Origin: Larix kaempferi
Lineage: Eukaryota; Streptophyta; Pinopsida; Pinales; Pinaceae
Direction of reading: 5' to 3'
DNA length: 64,000 nucleotides
Assembly (NCBI GenBank): GCA_027924585.1
Contig: BSBM01000904.1
Location: 22,157,001 to 22,221,000, forward strand
Of the stretch, positions 13,395-24,865 are shown piece after piece (within the stretch, counting starts at the first letter, position 1; every line of letters begins with the position of its first letter). Both the position numbers and the translations under genes were made by a program. A model generated the notes under the pieces. The model was not told the DNA's origin. It saw nothing but the letters and a program-made list of their open reading frames with translations, and made no database searches.

Positions 13395-13700
13395 AAGTGA
13401 TAACATGCCTAATGGTTAAGAATATGTGTTTTTTCCTTGAAGTTCACAAGTTCAATTCCGGTGGGGAGTGGGGTATGTCCATGTGAGCAAGCTGCTGTTT
13501 GCATATATTCGGGTGGTGCTAGAAAGGTACCAACAAGTCTCATTCTCGCTCATGGGTTAGAGAGGGGGACGAATTGTATTTCCCAGACGGACCTCAATGG
13601 CCAAAATCTTGTCAGTTGGGTGTAGCTTGAGTGCCTGAAAGGAAAGTCGTTATCCTCCCCCACTTGGGTTCAAAACCCACTTTGTGACATGATTTCTCTC
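13395..13700 (+). mobile_element. Possible tRNA-derived SINE
   Basis: An A-box-like TGCCTAATGGTTAAG (about 13405) is followed about 35 bases later by a B-box-like AGTTCAATTCC (about 13449). This is the spacing of an internal Pol III promoter. A second TTGGGTTCAAAACCC occurs near 13666. No clear A-rich tail or target duplication was found, so this is only a candidate. Confidence 0.3.
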
Positions 13701-14422
13701 TTCATGACCCAGTTGTTCACTATTGACTGATCCTTGAGTCTTGAAGAATCCTGTTTACCTTAGGTACCATCCTTGGAATGAGGGGAAGTACCCTGTGAGT
13801 TTCCCTAGAAAATGCAGTATGCAGATATTTTGTTTTACAATGTGTTAAGTTATATGTATCAAGTTTATAAGTTTCAAAGTAAAATATCCACATGTCTTTA
13901 ATAGAGAATTTAACTACATCAATAAGGATGTGATGGCAGTAAGTTTCAAACAATATTCAAGCATTGATAAAATATTAATAAAGATTATGGATCACAATAA
14001 AATGAATAGCAATATTTACATCATGATTAATTAAGAAAATCATAGCCAATGATTGCTTTCTTTTGAAAGAGTAAGTGGAAAAGTGAACAATTAGGTGAAG
14101 ACAACCATAATAAATAACAATACTATAAAATGATAAAATATTTATGTAGGTCGATTGTAATCAACAAAGTATTTTTTTTATCGCTATCAAGTGACAAGTC
14201 AATTAACTCTACAGGATTTATGTGAAAAATTGTGTTTTGAGCAGTTTCCATTCTTCTTTATGGCAGCAATATCAACATTTTACTTGTGACGTAGTAGAAG
14301 AACCTTTTAAACGAATTTAAATCACATATTGAAATATTTGCATATAAAGGATTACACAGCGACCATCAAAACACACAAAGAAAAATTAATTGATGAATAA
14401 CTGCAAGGATAAATAGAAGTAC
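13701..14422. other. Intron sequence downstream of phototropin exon, nothing recognised
   Basis: This AT-rich sequence has no recognisable gene or repeat boundary. On the minus strand it begins with the GTACTT splice donor that follows exon 14423-14563. I looked for the expected next phototropin exon (a Pro-Pro-Xaa-Leu-Asp/Glu stretch followed by the short C-terminal tail) here and in 1-13700 and did not find it. Confidence 0.6.
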
Positions 14423-14563
14423 CATGCAACGCACGAGTGCCCAGTGTATCCCACGGAAGAAAGGGTGTTGTTTGATTTCATCTGCTCCTCTTTTTGAGCC
14501 CAATCTATTTGTAGGATCCCTATGCAACAATCTATGAATTAATTGTCTTGCAGCCAAGCTTGC
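14423..14563 (-). CDS. PHOT: Phototropin kinase-domain exon (downstream of the two in window)
   Basis: This 141-nt exon is 47 codons in phase 0 at both ends. It encodes [17 protein letters not shown]..., then a glycine/serine-rich turn, then [19 protein letters not shown]. This is the end of a plant phototropin Ser/Thr kinase domain (AGC-VIII group): the RLLHRDPxxRLG motif carries the subdomain XI arginine, and KQHPFFRGI(N/H)W is a family hallmark. The acceptor is TTTTCTTGCAG and the donor is GTACTT. Read after exon 50057-50169 it continues [12 protein letters not shown], matching the usual SIPVSL order. Phototropins are plasma-membrane blue-light receptors (two LOV domains plus kinase) controlling phototropism, chloroplast movement and stomatal opening; that is family knowledge. 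There is no stop or frameshift, so it looks functional. The next exon (C-terminal tail) was not found. Confidence 0.88.
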
Positions 14564-15630
14564 CTGCAAGAAAATAACATATATGACGGGATAAAGTTAC
14601 TTAAATGTGATTATTACCATGAAAATGTTTAAAAACTTGGTTACCCCATGCATCAGATTTCAATTACCAGATAGTTTTTAATTATTGACCAGAGTTACAC
14701 TTCAAAGTTTATCAATCTTCATTTATCTATGAATATCTTTAATATCTCCTGCAGGCTGCAAATCTATTGCCTCCTTCAGTGTGTCAAACAATCTTTATTT
14801 ATTCAGTGAAGAGAAATTTATTTTCCCATGCAAAAGGTCCTGTGAGAACTCGTAGAGACACGATACATGTCCCAGCACCTTTAGCTTATTAGAATATTAA
14901 TAATATAATTTTTTATATTTACAAAAATTGTTATCAAATATTATTTGGGCAGAGATTTTCGTTTGTGATCCAACCTCTTTTAGGTATTTATAGAAGTCTA
15001 TGAACATCATCCAAATTATCAATATCAAATACCTTGTCCAACATGGACACTTTTAAAGATATATCAAGGCGGTACCCTGGTAGTAGAGAAAAAGTTTTTA
15101 AAATGTATCAAGGTGATAGTAGAGAAAAGCTCGAATGAAAAAATTCTAGGTGAACGCAAGTGCATCCCCATCAGCTAACTATTCGCTGCCAGTCTTTAAA
15201 AAAAACAGCCATCTCCTTCTATAAGTATGCTTTCTTGTTCATTCTACATTTCCTATCTACATACCTATGGAAGCTTCATTTCTTCTCCTCCTTTTTTTTA
15301 ACTTTCAGAAATGTCCCATATTTCCACATCTTGTATTCACTTATTCCACCTCCCACTATGTTAAGTAGATTAAGTTAACACTATCACAAACATGAAGTAA
15401 TCCACTTTTCTTTGATCATGAGGCTTTACTACCTCTCAAGCTTTCTAAATTCTATGAAAGAGTATTTACTTTTAACTGGTAGTGGGATAATTAGCACATT
15501 AAGACATCTCCATCACATTTTCCATAGAAGGCCATTCAGCTAATGGCAATTCCTTAAAAATAATTTCCAATATTCAACTTCTTCAAGGATTTTTCAGTCC
15601 GTTTGGTACATAAAGCCTGCCTTTGCATGT
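14564..15630. other. Intron sequence, nothing firmly recognised
   Basis: This AT-rich sequence lies directly upstream (in gene sense) of the acceptor of exon 14423-14563. A short duplicated phrase occurs near 15055-15125 (ATATCAAGG/GTATCAAGG followed by GTAGAGAAAA). It may contain the decayed 3' end of the neighbouring LINE, but I cannot show that. Confidence 0.4.
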
Positions 15631-15639
15631 GCACATTAA

Positions 15640-16380
15640 TAATTCCCTGTCCTCTTCTTTCTCTTGGTATTCAAGAGAGGCTCCAATTGACTCTGTCGAA
15701 GCCCTCTTTCACATCAAATTTAGCCCATGGGACCTTATAATTTTTTCCATTCTTCCATATGTTGATGCCCAAGAGAGTCAGCGTAGAATCTAATAGAAAT
15801 GCATAGCATTCCAAACCCTTGTTCAAATTTCACATCTGGTTGTCAACGTCATAGGCTTAATAATTCATTTTGACACCTTCAATTCAAGCCTTTAAGTTAC
15901 AAGCTTCCATATATCTTTTGTGGAGCTACCAAGCAAACAGGATATCCAGAAACTTGAATATCATGTCGAGCTATATCCAAGACCAACCTATGTTTTCTAG
16001 CCAAACTGGGAGGAGCCTTGGAATTTACCTATCAAACATAGCCTTAGCCCACTGGATGCTAGAGCTTGAAGTTGTACAAAAAAAAATCTAGATGTTCCAA
16101 CATATTTGGAAAGGATTCACTTTCTTCCAAGTTATATTGAGGAAAGAGACATCCACAAATTGGCTATTTATCAGTGCTCCACTCCTCCATTCAACCCATG
16201 AAGTGGAATTCCCCCTATTTTCCCAAGGCTAGCCTTCCAACTGAGGGAGCATTTGAGGGTTTTGGCAGCCGTAACGTACAAAACTGAAACTAGCAGGCAG
16301 CCTTGCTGAATAAAGAGAAATGGCCCATTCTCTTCTAGTTTTACTCCATTAATGGTCAAACATGTAGCTATATAACAAAA
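15640..16380 (-). pseudogene. LINE (non-LTR retrotransposon) reverse transcriptase remnant
   Basis: The minus-strand frames show, in the right order, fragments typical of plant LINE ORF2. A VNG-like segment is followed by QQGCLLVSVLYVTAAKTL (near 16330-16245), a decayed form of the RQGCPLSPLLF motif. Next comes an IFKFLDILFAW stretch (near 15950) resembling the IFKYLGIPF region. Last comes NYKVPWAKFDVKEGFDRV (near 15700), resembling the post-RT VAWDKxxxPKxEGGLG segment. Many stops and at least one frameshift interrupt it, so it is dead. It is the only reverse-transcriptase-like sequence seen in the window. Confidence 0.6.
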
Positions 16381-16466
16381 GGTGTTTCAAAATCTTGCAA
16401 AAAGAAATGGCCAAATCTGAGCACTTGTAAATCTATAAGATATAGGGCCACTATGTTCAAGTGTTG

Positions 16467-16757
16467 TAGCCCAAGTGATTTCGAGGAGGGAATTACTCTC
16501 TCCATGCTTGAGTTCAATCCAAGGACATGTGGCTCATTATAGCTTGGTTGGAAGGGTAGGTGCTCCCAGGATAGAGATTGCCACTTTTGGATAGTCTCGG
16601 AACATCATGGCCTTAGCTCATAAGTTTCATGCTAGGTGCTGGATTGCAGGTTGTTGGCGTCTAGCCTAAGGTTTATAGTGGCAGCCAACTGAATTTGAAC
16701 TCGGGCCTTGAATAGGTAATCTTGACCAATTACGGATTCCTATAGATCTAAAAAAAA
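16467..16757 (+). mobile_element. Possible tRNA-derived SINE with A-rich tail
   Basis: TAGCCCAAGTGATTTCGAG (A-box-like, about 16467) and GAGTTCAATCC (B-box-like, 16510-16520) are spaced as in a tRNA-type Pol III promoter. About 230 bases later the sequence ends in AAAAAAAAG (about 16750). No target duplication was identified. Confidence 0.4.
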
Positions 16758-16835
16758 GATAAAGGGTCACTATACTCATCAAAATGTTAGTTTTTGAATG
16801 TTCAAAGTTGTTCTCCTAGGACAAGAGCACATGAC

Positions 16836-17615
16836 TGTTAGGGGGGTGTTATGCAAGATGCGTGTACCATGTGGAAGAGATTCCCTTACACCCCTATGAG
16901 AGATTCCTTAAACTTATGATACTTGGAATCTTCCATTTTGGTTCAGTGTAAGGTTATGATAGATTCTATGACAGTTATGATAAATTCATCTTACATAGTT
17001 CTGAAAGTTCTATAACGGATTCCTTACACACTTATGATAAATTCCTTTCATGTAAGAATGTGTAAGAAATATTATTAGTAGCTAATATTTTCAACACTTT
17101 TCCCCTCTTGTCAAGTTTGAATATATGAGGTAGGGTGCACTTGATAAGGTTATATATTGATACATGTGAAGTGTGTGAAGACATATAGCGATTGTAAGAG
17201 CTAGTAGTCCCCTTTTCCCCTCTTGTCAAGTTTGACTAGATGAGGGAGGGTGCACTAGTTAAGATCATATATTCATACATGTGAAGTGTGTGAAGACATA
17301 TAGTGACAGTGTGAAGGCTCGAGAGAAACCATTGTAGTCCTTTGAGGACAAAAATGTATTTTTTGGTGATAATGAGAAGATAGTGATTGCTGTTAAAAAG
17401 TTTCATCTTGCTGTCTGCTACATTCATGCTGTTGTTTGTGTAGATCAGATTTCATCTTTTGTAGGGTTGATCTTATCTCTTGAGATGCAATGTTTGCACT
17501 TCTGAGTTTTCCATTCAGCACTCTTATTTATGTAGATCTAAGCTTTGATTGGTGTCCTAATGTAGAACAAATACTTTTAGTGCAGATTTGTGTATCATGG
17601 AGATGTAAAATTACA
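16836..17615 (+). mobile_element. 5' LTR of a Copia-type retrotransposon
   Basis: The LTR starts TGTTAGGGGGGTG and ends TTACA (17615). It is followed after three bases by TGGTATCAGA (17619-17628), the start of the standard primer-binding site for initiator tRNA-Met. The inferred LTR is 780 bp. Copia-type Gag sequence downstream (29690-29860, beyond an insertion) supports the assignment. Confidence 0.7.
17101..17330 (+). repeat. Two tandem ~116-bp repeats inside the Copia-type LTR
   Basis: Both units begin CCCCTCTTGTCAAGTTTGA and end near GAAGTGTGTGAAGACATATA. They start near 17103 and 17217. They sit in the middle of the LTR and could be duplicated promoter elements. Confidence 0.8.
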
Positions 17616-17770
17616 ATATGGTATCAGAATTGTGCATCTGAGATTCTCTAGATCTAAGTATGAAATGCACTGCTACTTGTGAGAGGGAAATATAGGAGGA
17701 TATCAGTGGGTGTGATGCCAGAAGACTCTAGAGATTAGAGTGATTTGTGCCTGTGAGAGGCACTAGGACC
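17616..17770 (+). mobile_element. Copia-type internal region, first piece
   Basis: This short leader follows the primer-binding site and is cut by the young element at 17771. Its last five bases (17766-17770, GGACC) are duplicated at 29489-29493. The internal region resumes there. Confidence 0.7.
17619..17628 (+). other. Primer-binding site, initiator tRNA-Met type
   Basis: TGGTATCAGA matches the first ten bases of the plant retrotransposon primer-binding site (TGGTATCAGAGC); the last two positions are changed. It lies three bases after the LTR end. Confidence 0.7.
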
Positions 17771-20700
17771 TGTTATCACCTAAGCTGTAGTTACCCCTAT
17801 GGATGGATCCAGTCATGGATGGCAATAGGGAAGGGCAACTCAAAAGGTGCAACCACGATCACCTCGACCTCCAATATATATGGTTGTCACGCCAGTCGAG
17901 GCAACCTTCGCTTTATGTTATCTAGCCCAGACAACAAAGGGGGAGACCCGATCAGCTCCCGACAGGAGAGATCAAAACCAAGACACCAAATCAGGGTATT
18001 TCTAAGTGAAGTTAGGTGTATGGTTTATCCTAGACCTAAGGGTAAAGTCACAAGCCAAGTGAGGGGTTCAATAGGTATAGCTTTGGTTCATAGTTGATGT
18101 AAGAGTGACTTATAATGTTTGTAGTGAGATCTAGGGCTAGTGTACTAGTTCAATATTGGAAAGTCCACTGCCTTGGGAACCGTATCCAATGCAGGGTAGT
18201 TAAGGGTTGTATTGGGGCTAGCTAGTACAGATGACAAGTTTGACCATGATACATGATAGCTTCAAGGGTTTGGTTCACCATGCATAGGTCAATCCACAAG
18301 TCAATCCAACAATCTAGGAAAGTCGAATTATCTTGGAGAGAAACCAGTGCCTTGGGATTTGGGAAGTGGAGTCAAAGTAGGGTTGACTTGTGGTTTAGGA
18401 CTCCTAGTACTTGGGACAAGTGGGCAATAGAGGTCTTGATGGATGAATGAGTCTAGATCTAGGTTTGACCAAAGTGGACCACAATCCCTTAAAACAAGGA
18501 ATGCAATCCCCAAGGCAAGATTTGACAAAGTGACAGTCTAGACCTAGGTTTTGAATTATTCCGGTTTCAGATCTCCAAAAATCTCAAGTACCCAGTTCCT
18601 GGAAGTGAGTCAACTCACTTCTCCAAGGTGGTGCGACTTTGCCCAAGGAGGCTAAAAAGTGGGGTTAGGTGGGTCAAAACAAGTCGGATGGCATCCAAAC
18701 TTTAGATCCGGGTAGATCGGTCAAGTAGGAGTATGGATCTGTAATTTCGTGGTAATCCAACGGTTAGATCTTAGTAGATCTGAGTTTAAGGGTTCCAAGT
18801 GGTCCAAAATGGGGATTAAATCCCTTAAAATGTGGAATGGGGCCCACAAGGTAAATTTCAAGAAAGGGACAACCTGGGTGTATGTTATTTGATGTGTAGA
18901 TGTCAAATCAAGTGGAATCTCAAACACCCATGTTCTAGATCTAGGTCAACTTGCTCAAATGGTGAAGTGCGCCTTCCTTGGGAGAAGCTAAGTTGGCCTG
19001 GGAGAGGGGTCAAACGGAAGCCAATCCTCACCAAACTATAGATCCGGGATGCCGTGGATGCTATAGAGGTGGGTTTTCAATATCATGCCCAACAACCCAC
19101 TAGATCTCAGTAGATCTAAGAAAATGCAAAATTGGGGTTTTAATTAATTAGGGTTTTAGGTGTTTTTGACAATTGGATAGATCATGGAGATAGAACTTAC
19201 CTTGAGATCATACCTGAATGATGTGGATGAGATGCCTTGATGTTGAGGAAGATTCCCGCAGAGATCAAATGAGAGATTGTTGATTTGCTTGCCAATTTGA
19301 TGCCCAAGTCCACAAGTGCGCCTTCCTCTACCTGTCAAACCAAGGAATAAAATTCAATCAGTAAGATCAAGTATGGAAGAAATACAAGAGATATGCAAAT
19401 AGTAACATGAAATAGAAGGTCCTGGGACAGTAATACTCCCTGTTACCAACGAAGAGCTCCAAAGAAGAAGTAGGGAGAGTCTTCCCCTACCAATACCTCC
19501 TCCTCCAAGCAAATCGGCCTCCACCTGTAGATGCAAAATCGTGGTACAAAAGATATGGCAAACAAGATCTCCAATAACTCAGTGCAAAGGAAGAACCAAC
19601 GAACGAACACCAAAAACATTCACCACAACATTGGAGATAGATGCAATAATAATTTTCTATTCCAATAATCCAGAGCCAAAAGTCCCTTTACAATGAGAGG
19701 CTCTCTCCTTTAAATAGGAAGGAGAGGCACCAAAACCCTAACCACTTTTTGAATGAGTGGCTAAGATTAAAAGATACAAATGTCTAATCAATGGTTGAGA
19801 TGAGCTCAACAACATAATACATGGATCACACATAAAATATAACATAAGTGGACAAAATCGCCCTAGGAGAGGGGAATCCCACCAAATCATGATGACAAAA
19901 TATCATAAGAGGCTCATGGTGGGTCCAAGGGGTAATTTTATCCCTCCTTGGTCAATCCCCATGGCACAATAACCCATAAACAATCATGAAAGTACCAAAT
20001 CGTGCCTCCAAGGTGAAGTAGTGTATCTCCAAGGTGAAGTCGTGGTCCTCAAAAGACCCAAAATATCCACAGAAAGTGCCATAAGTGATGGATGCGGGCC
20101 CCGATGAAGCTGAAACTGCAGGGGGAGGTGTGGAAGGTCCCGATCTATCATCACTGATCATCCCATGCCATAACTTTGCCTCAGTAGCCCAAATCGATTT
20201 CCTCAATAGCCATTTCTACCAATCCTGAAATGCCTCGGGAAACGTGAAACTGCCCAAACTGCCTCCTGGAGTGATGGTGCTGTCATGGTGAGGGTGCCAA
20301 TGTGTCCGGGAGGGGGGTAATATGGTAAAAACAAGTGGCTGGACCACCCCCTCCATCATTAGCGCCCTAGGTCAACCAGATAAAAGTCATCTCTGCTCCG
20401 ACAGGGCCTCCAACAGACCAAAACTGCACTAGGACAGCCTACTGAGGCTAAATCATCACTGAAAGTGCCCGGAACTGAAAACAAACTGTCCCATTGGACT
20501 CAGAAGGTCCAAATCCATCCAAGATGTGTACTCATACACCATATGAGTCTCTGCATGATCAAAATAAATATCCAATATACCGGAACATGACCAATAATAA
20601 TGCGCTGTATATATACAAACACTGCTGTAACCCCAGAATCATCATCATAACCCTGTAGCTGCTGCATAGAATCATCCTGTATGTGTACATAGACCATATA

Positions 20701-22285
20701 TCATCTATCCATATCATCATAAGGTCCAACATCTCATGTCCCATGGTCCTCCATGGTCAAACTAGGTCTAACCAAGACCAAATACAACTCAGACTATCAT
20801 CCATAGCTGCTGCAAGGTGTCAAGGTTAATACATGCTTTACAATTTATTCAAATAGCTTCTATAACACAGAGTAATCATGACTGGCGATCTAAATCCAAA
20901 TATATAGTGTCGTTAATTATTATTATTACTCAGACTAGACTTTCAGGACCATACTCACTTCATAGTTGTGATCAATTTGCTAGTGAAGGGTGAAGGCTGA
21001 AATAAATGGCTAGGCTAAGGGATGAATTGACTGACTTGACTTTGTGACACTTCGGCAAGGGAAAGGGAATACACACCATAGTATATACTGAATGAGCAAT
21101 AACACAGGGAATGGCGGTGTCTCACAAATGGATGAGTTGTTTAAAGAGGGTTTATTCACCTTCACAGATGCGCACAATCCATAATACAAGCAAGGCCAGC
21201 AATTGTTTAGATATAACATTTAAGTTCCATTGCTTTTTGGGCCTGAGTTTTCCATAGCCTTGATCTATGTGTGTTTACAAACACATTGCATAGATTTACA
21301 TTTATTTTTAGGCTTTCTGCTGCAGGTGTGTTTTTAAGGCACTTGTTTACCTGAGCACTTCTAGGTGTGTCATGGACAACTTGTTTACCTAGGTATTTAT
21401 TTTTCCAAAAGATATAACATTTTATTTTTCATGGCCATTTTCATTTGGCATTTCTTTCATATACAAGATATAGCATTTGATTTTTTCCAGATTTTGTATT
21501 GATGGCAGCACTAAAAGTTTCAGGTTTAGCCAACACAACTTTAGTGACTAGGGGGAATTCTCAAGGAACTCCAACTCACCATAGGTAAGTTTTGTCACCA
21601 ACTCAGAGCCGAGACACAATAAACAAGGAAGCTCATCCAGTACAGAGGCTACAGTGGGGAAAGGTCCTCCATGTCACTAGTCAAGTAGCAAATCAAGGTA
21701 ATAATCTAAAAGGTAGGCCACGGATGGATGAAGACAATGAAAAGATGAAGCCAACACTAGCAAGCCATAGTATGGTGTAATGATCACCTCTATTCTCCCT
21801 AAGGAGGGTATGTACCAATGAGTATGAATAGTGAACTTCTAAGTCTGAGTAGGGGCAGTAATATATATATAATAGGTCAACCAGGTCCAAATATCTATAT
21901 GATCGCCAGATCATGACACTAAGTGCTAAGACATGCTATAAGAATAAGTATAAAAGCAATCTAACCATAACACAATAGTATACCTGCTGAGTCATATACC
22001 TGAAAGCTCATCAACCTGTACCATCATCTGTCCTCTGAGACTGCTGCTGTAACTCTGGGCACTACTGTCTGCTCTGTACCAATGGCATAATGGCTATATC
22101 GGGCATCTCTCTGAGTGTCCTGAAACTCAGTCATGGCATGGGGAATATAACTGCTGTCCACAATCTGATAGTGATCCAATATAGATGCTCATCTCAGCAT
22201 CTCAGATGTAAGGGAACTGGCTGAATAGTGTACTGGAATGAGAAAAATAATGTATGGTAGCCCGGCTACTATATATGTGATAACA
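17771..22285 (-). repeat. 3' LTR of the young element
   Basis: The LTR is 4515 bp and ends in the inverted TGTTATCAC...GTGATAACA. It is colinear without indel to 24974-29488 at a constant offset of 7203. It contains no conserved gene: the short ORFs recur in both LTRs only because the LTRs are identical. Confidence 0.95.
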
Positions 22286-22749
22286 TCTGGCTCCGGCTGG
22301 GACAAGTGCTCTGCTGAAATGAGCGCTTGAGAACCTCAGAATCTCTGGTCCTCGAACTCTGCTACTCGAATCCACAATCCAGCACTCTACCATTTTATTT
22401 CCATCTTTTATTCTTGCAACCTATTTTCTGCATTCACAAACATCAAAAATACCTCATGCCACATGTGTGGGAAAAATATAAAACCAACTGAAATAAAATC
22501 TACTCTATGTCAGAAATATAAATGCATGAAATATATAAGTGCAGAAAGTAAATTAACATAATTTGCAAAATTTGAGTTTTATTGTGCAGGAAAAGAAAAA
22601 GTGACAGGTACTCAGTTAAACTAGGAGCTTACAAAGGAGCTTAGAGACTAAAAAAAGGTGCCAGACTCAATGGCTGAAAAGACTAACTACTGCCTAAGTA
22701 GGCTTATTTGGTTTCCTACCTACCCTACTCTAACCAGTTAGCACAAATG
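22286..22749 (-). other. Element 3' untranslated region, no clear polypurine tract
   Basis: In sense orientation this region follows the gag-like stop codon and ends at the 3' LTR with ...CCGGAGCCAGA. This is not the long purine run expected of a polypurine tract. The part next to the LTR (22325-22400) is tRNA-like. Confidence 0.7.
22340..22400 (-). other. tRNA-like A-box / B-box pair inside the element
   Basis: On the minus strand TGGTAGAGTGCT (22381-22392, A-box-like) is followed by AGAGTTCGAGGACC (22347-22360, B-box-like) at the spacing found in tRNA genes. Between them is a TTGTGGA loop-like heptamer. There is no complete cloverleaf or CCA-proximal stem that I can draw. It may be a SINE or tRNA fragment captured by the element. 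Confidence 0.4.
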
Positions 22750-24531
22750 CTAGGTAAAATCATAAATCCAGTGCAACCATTCATCAAATAGGTTAATGAT
22801 TCTTATTTGATTTTTGATAATAGAACAAGTCAAGATTGGGCTAAAGATCGACAAATTTAAGGGCACAGTCTTCTTGATTTGTTCATAAATTGAAGAATGG
22901 TTTGAATGATGCAATATGAAATTATGCCAAGGGAAAGACTGATTACTGCAAACATCCTCCATCCAAGAATTGATAGGATCATAAAATTCATGAATATGAT
23001 TGTTTAAAGTTGATGGAGGGAAAATACATGACATTTCATTTAATAAACTACTTTCCTCATTGACTTCTCTTATATATTCAATTTGATTCTCCTTGGGACT
23101 GATGATCAAAAATTCAAGTGGGGAAAAATTAAAGCTTAAAAGACGGAAAATCAACGTCAGACCCACTTGATGCTCAAAAATGGAGAAAAGATGGAATTGA
23201 TCTTTAAACACCTTTTCTAGCCACCAAGAATGATTGATAACTTGACAACATACATTATGGTTCCAAAGTGACTGAAAGGGGACATGAAGTGCTTTTTCTC
23301 CAAACATGTAATCATGCTTATACTTCCTATTAAAAATTTCCAAGGCAAAAGATTGACTAGAGCACCAACCCAAAGATGATTGAAAGAATTGGGAAAGGAG
23401 GGTGGATTGCAAATATGAAATTTCTCCCAAATGGATAGACAAGTTTGACCTTGGATCTTGATAATAGAAAACATTCTTTATTTTAGGAATAATTTTAAGC
23501 TGATGATCAAATCTAATTTTTACAACTTGAGGACAAGATTGGCCATAACCATCTAACTCTAAGTTATCTTGATTAGAGATGAAAAAAGGAAAATTTAAAG
23601 ATTCATTGTAAGAAGTGGAACAAAGATTAGAACACCTAGTATGATTTATAAACTCTTCCTCATCTTGATATTGATCTTTCATTAATTCATCATTAAAATT
23701 ATAAGAGGATAAGTGATCATTTTCATTTAATTGATCAGGGGTGAGATTAATAATTTCATTTAACATATCCTGATTATTTGCACAATGATCACCTGAAATC
23801 ACCACTAGAGGATCTTGATCTATGTCCCTACTTTCTTCTTCTTCAGTAAGTTGATAAGGAATTGAATGATCACTAAAAATAGAATGACTCATGAGTTTCT
23901 CTGAGGGAGGAAATTCAGTAGACTTGTTAACTAAAAGCTCATCCTTAGAAATTCCCTCAGGATCAGGACTAAGGCTACCTAAGAAGCAATTTGAAAACTT
24001 ATGATTAGCACAATGATTAAAGATTAGACTTTCGATTGACTCAAAAGTAGAAGACTTATCATCAGAAGAAATTGGGCAGGAAAGGTCATCTCCGGATGTT
24101 GACAAATTACTTGATATTCGATTGTTAAATGATTCAACAATAGGATCGGAAAGGGGAGGGTTTTGATCTCGGATTTGATTTGAAAGATACATATCATCGA
24201 ATTCACTTCCCCATTCTTCTAGGAATCTATCTTCAAACATGTCATAACCAGAAATGCTATTGGGTTTCAAATTCGAAAGCCAGAGTCCAGCTCTTTCTTT
24301 GAAAGATGAAGCCAATAGTCTCATACACACATCCTCATGGGTTATGGATAATTCGTTAAGAACTTCCCGAAATCTTTCAAGGTGCCTTCTAGCAGAGATT
24401 TCATAACTTCCATCGAAAGTAGGCAACCTTTCATAGGCTTGATGAGGAATATGATGAGGATACCCAACAATTTTGGAAAAGTCAAAAACTTTCAATCGAC
24501 CAAAAGTCCTAGGTCGCTCAGAAGCAGCCAT
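22750..24531 (-). CDS. Gag-like protein of the young LTR element, 593 aa
   Basis: This single intact ORF starts MAASERPRTFGR. Residues ~14-35 (VFDFSKIVGYPHHIPHQAYE) lead into a Retrotrans_gag-like domain at ~36-108: LPTFDGS..., a helix with HLERFREVLNE, then DVCMRLLASSFKERAGLWL and the FEDRFLEEWG end. This domain normally forms the capsid-like shell packaging element RNA. The remaining ~480 residues are unusual. Residues ~110-330 are Ser/Asp/Glu-rich with short Cys-His clusters, but there is no CX2CX4HX4C zinc knuckle. Residues ~330-593 are rich in Phe, Trp, Leu and His with basic patches and match nothing I recognise. No protease or polymerase motif is present. The ATG lies about 420 nt after the primer-binding site, and the protein ends about 460 nt before the 3' LTR. 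An intact frame in a near-identical-LTR element suggests it is translated. A decayed parallel exists at 35130-35865. Confidence 0.85.
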   Translation of the reverse strand: MAASERPRTFGRLKVFDFSKIVGYPHHIPHQAYERLPTFDGSYEISARRHLERFREVLNELSITHEDVCMRLLASSFKERAGLWLSNLKPNSISGYDMFEDRFLEEWGSEFDDMYLSNQIRDQNPPLSDPIVESFNNRISSNLSTSGDDLSCPISSDDKSSTFESIESLIFNHCANHKFSNCFLGSLSPDPEGISKDELLVNKSTEFPPSEKLMSHSIFSDHSIPYQLTEEEESRDIDQDPLVVISGDHCANNQDMLNEIINLTPDQLNENDHLSSYNFNDELMKDQYQDEEEFINHTRCSNLCSTSYNESLNFPFFISNQDNLELDGYGQSCPQVVKIRFDHQLKIIPKIKNVFYYQDPRSNLSIHLGEISYLQSTLLSQFFQSSLGWCSSQSFALEIFNRKYKHDYMFGEKALHVPFQSLWNHNVCCQVINHSWWLEKVFKDQFHLFSIFEHQVGLTLIFRLLSFNFSPLEFLIISPKENQIEYIREVNEESSLLNEMSCIFPPSTLNNHIHEFYDPINSWMEDVCSNQSFPWHNFILHHSNHSSIYEQIKKTVPLNLSIFSPILTCSIIKNQIRIINLFDEWLHWIYDFT

Positions 24532-24795
24532 GGATAATAATTTTCTTTATTTTATATTTTATATTTTTTATATTTTTATATTTATTTTTAAATTCAAGAA
24601 CCTGAAAACAAAATGATGCACCCCATAAGATCTGTCTAAATTCTAGTGTTATAGGGATGTAAATGAGCTCGCTCCTCAGCGGAGTCACGATTGGGAGTCG
24701 CCAGGTAGATTTAAACTCTTCTACCAAGATATGTGTCGTTGTATATGCGGGAAGGATTAGTAGCTTTTCCAAGGTAATCCTATTACGTCTCCGGT
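24532..24795 (-). other. Leader between primer-binding modules and gag-like ORF
   Basis: This noncoding leader contains a very AT-rich stretch at 24539-24597 (T-rich on the plus strand) immediately upstream of the start codon. In sense it is an A/T-rich, probably unstructured 5' leader. Nothing else was recognised. Confidence 0.6.
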
Positions 24796-24865
24796 GCCAA
24801 GTGTTATGGCAAAGAGAACGGGAAAGCTTGAAGAAAAGTATGTCGAACTAGGGCAAGCTATTGCC

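Noticed and set aside
14423-14563. Assignment to another AGC-VIII kinase (PID, D6PK)
   Set aside because: The partner exon's TPFRGKNRQ...ILHKDLTFP is typical of phototropins and is absent from those kinases.
15690-15720. The GFDRVNW peptide as the DxxKAFDRV motif of LINE RT
   Set aside because: That motif should precede the RQGCPLSP motif, but here it follows the QQGC segment on the minus strand. With its left context (KNYKVPWAKF) it fits the segment after the RT domain.
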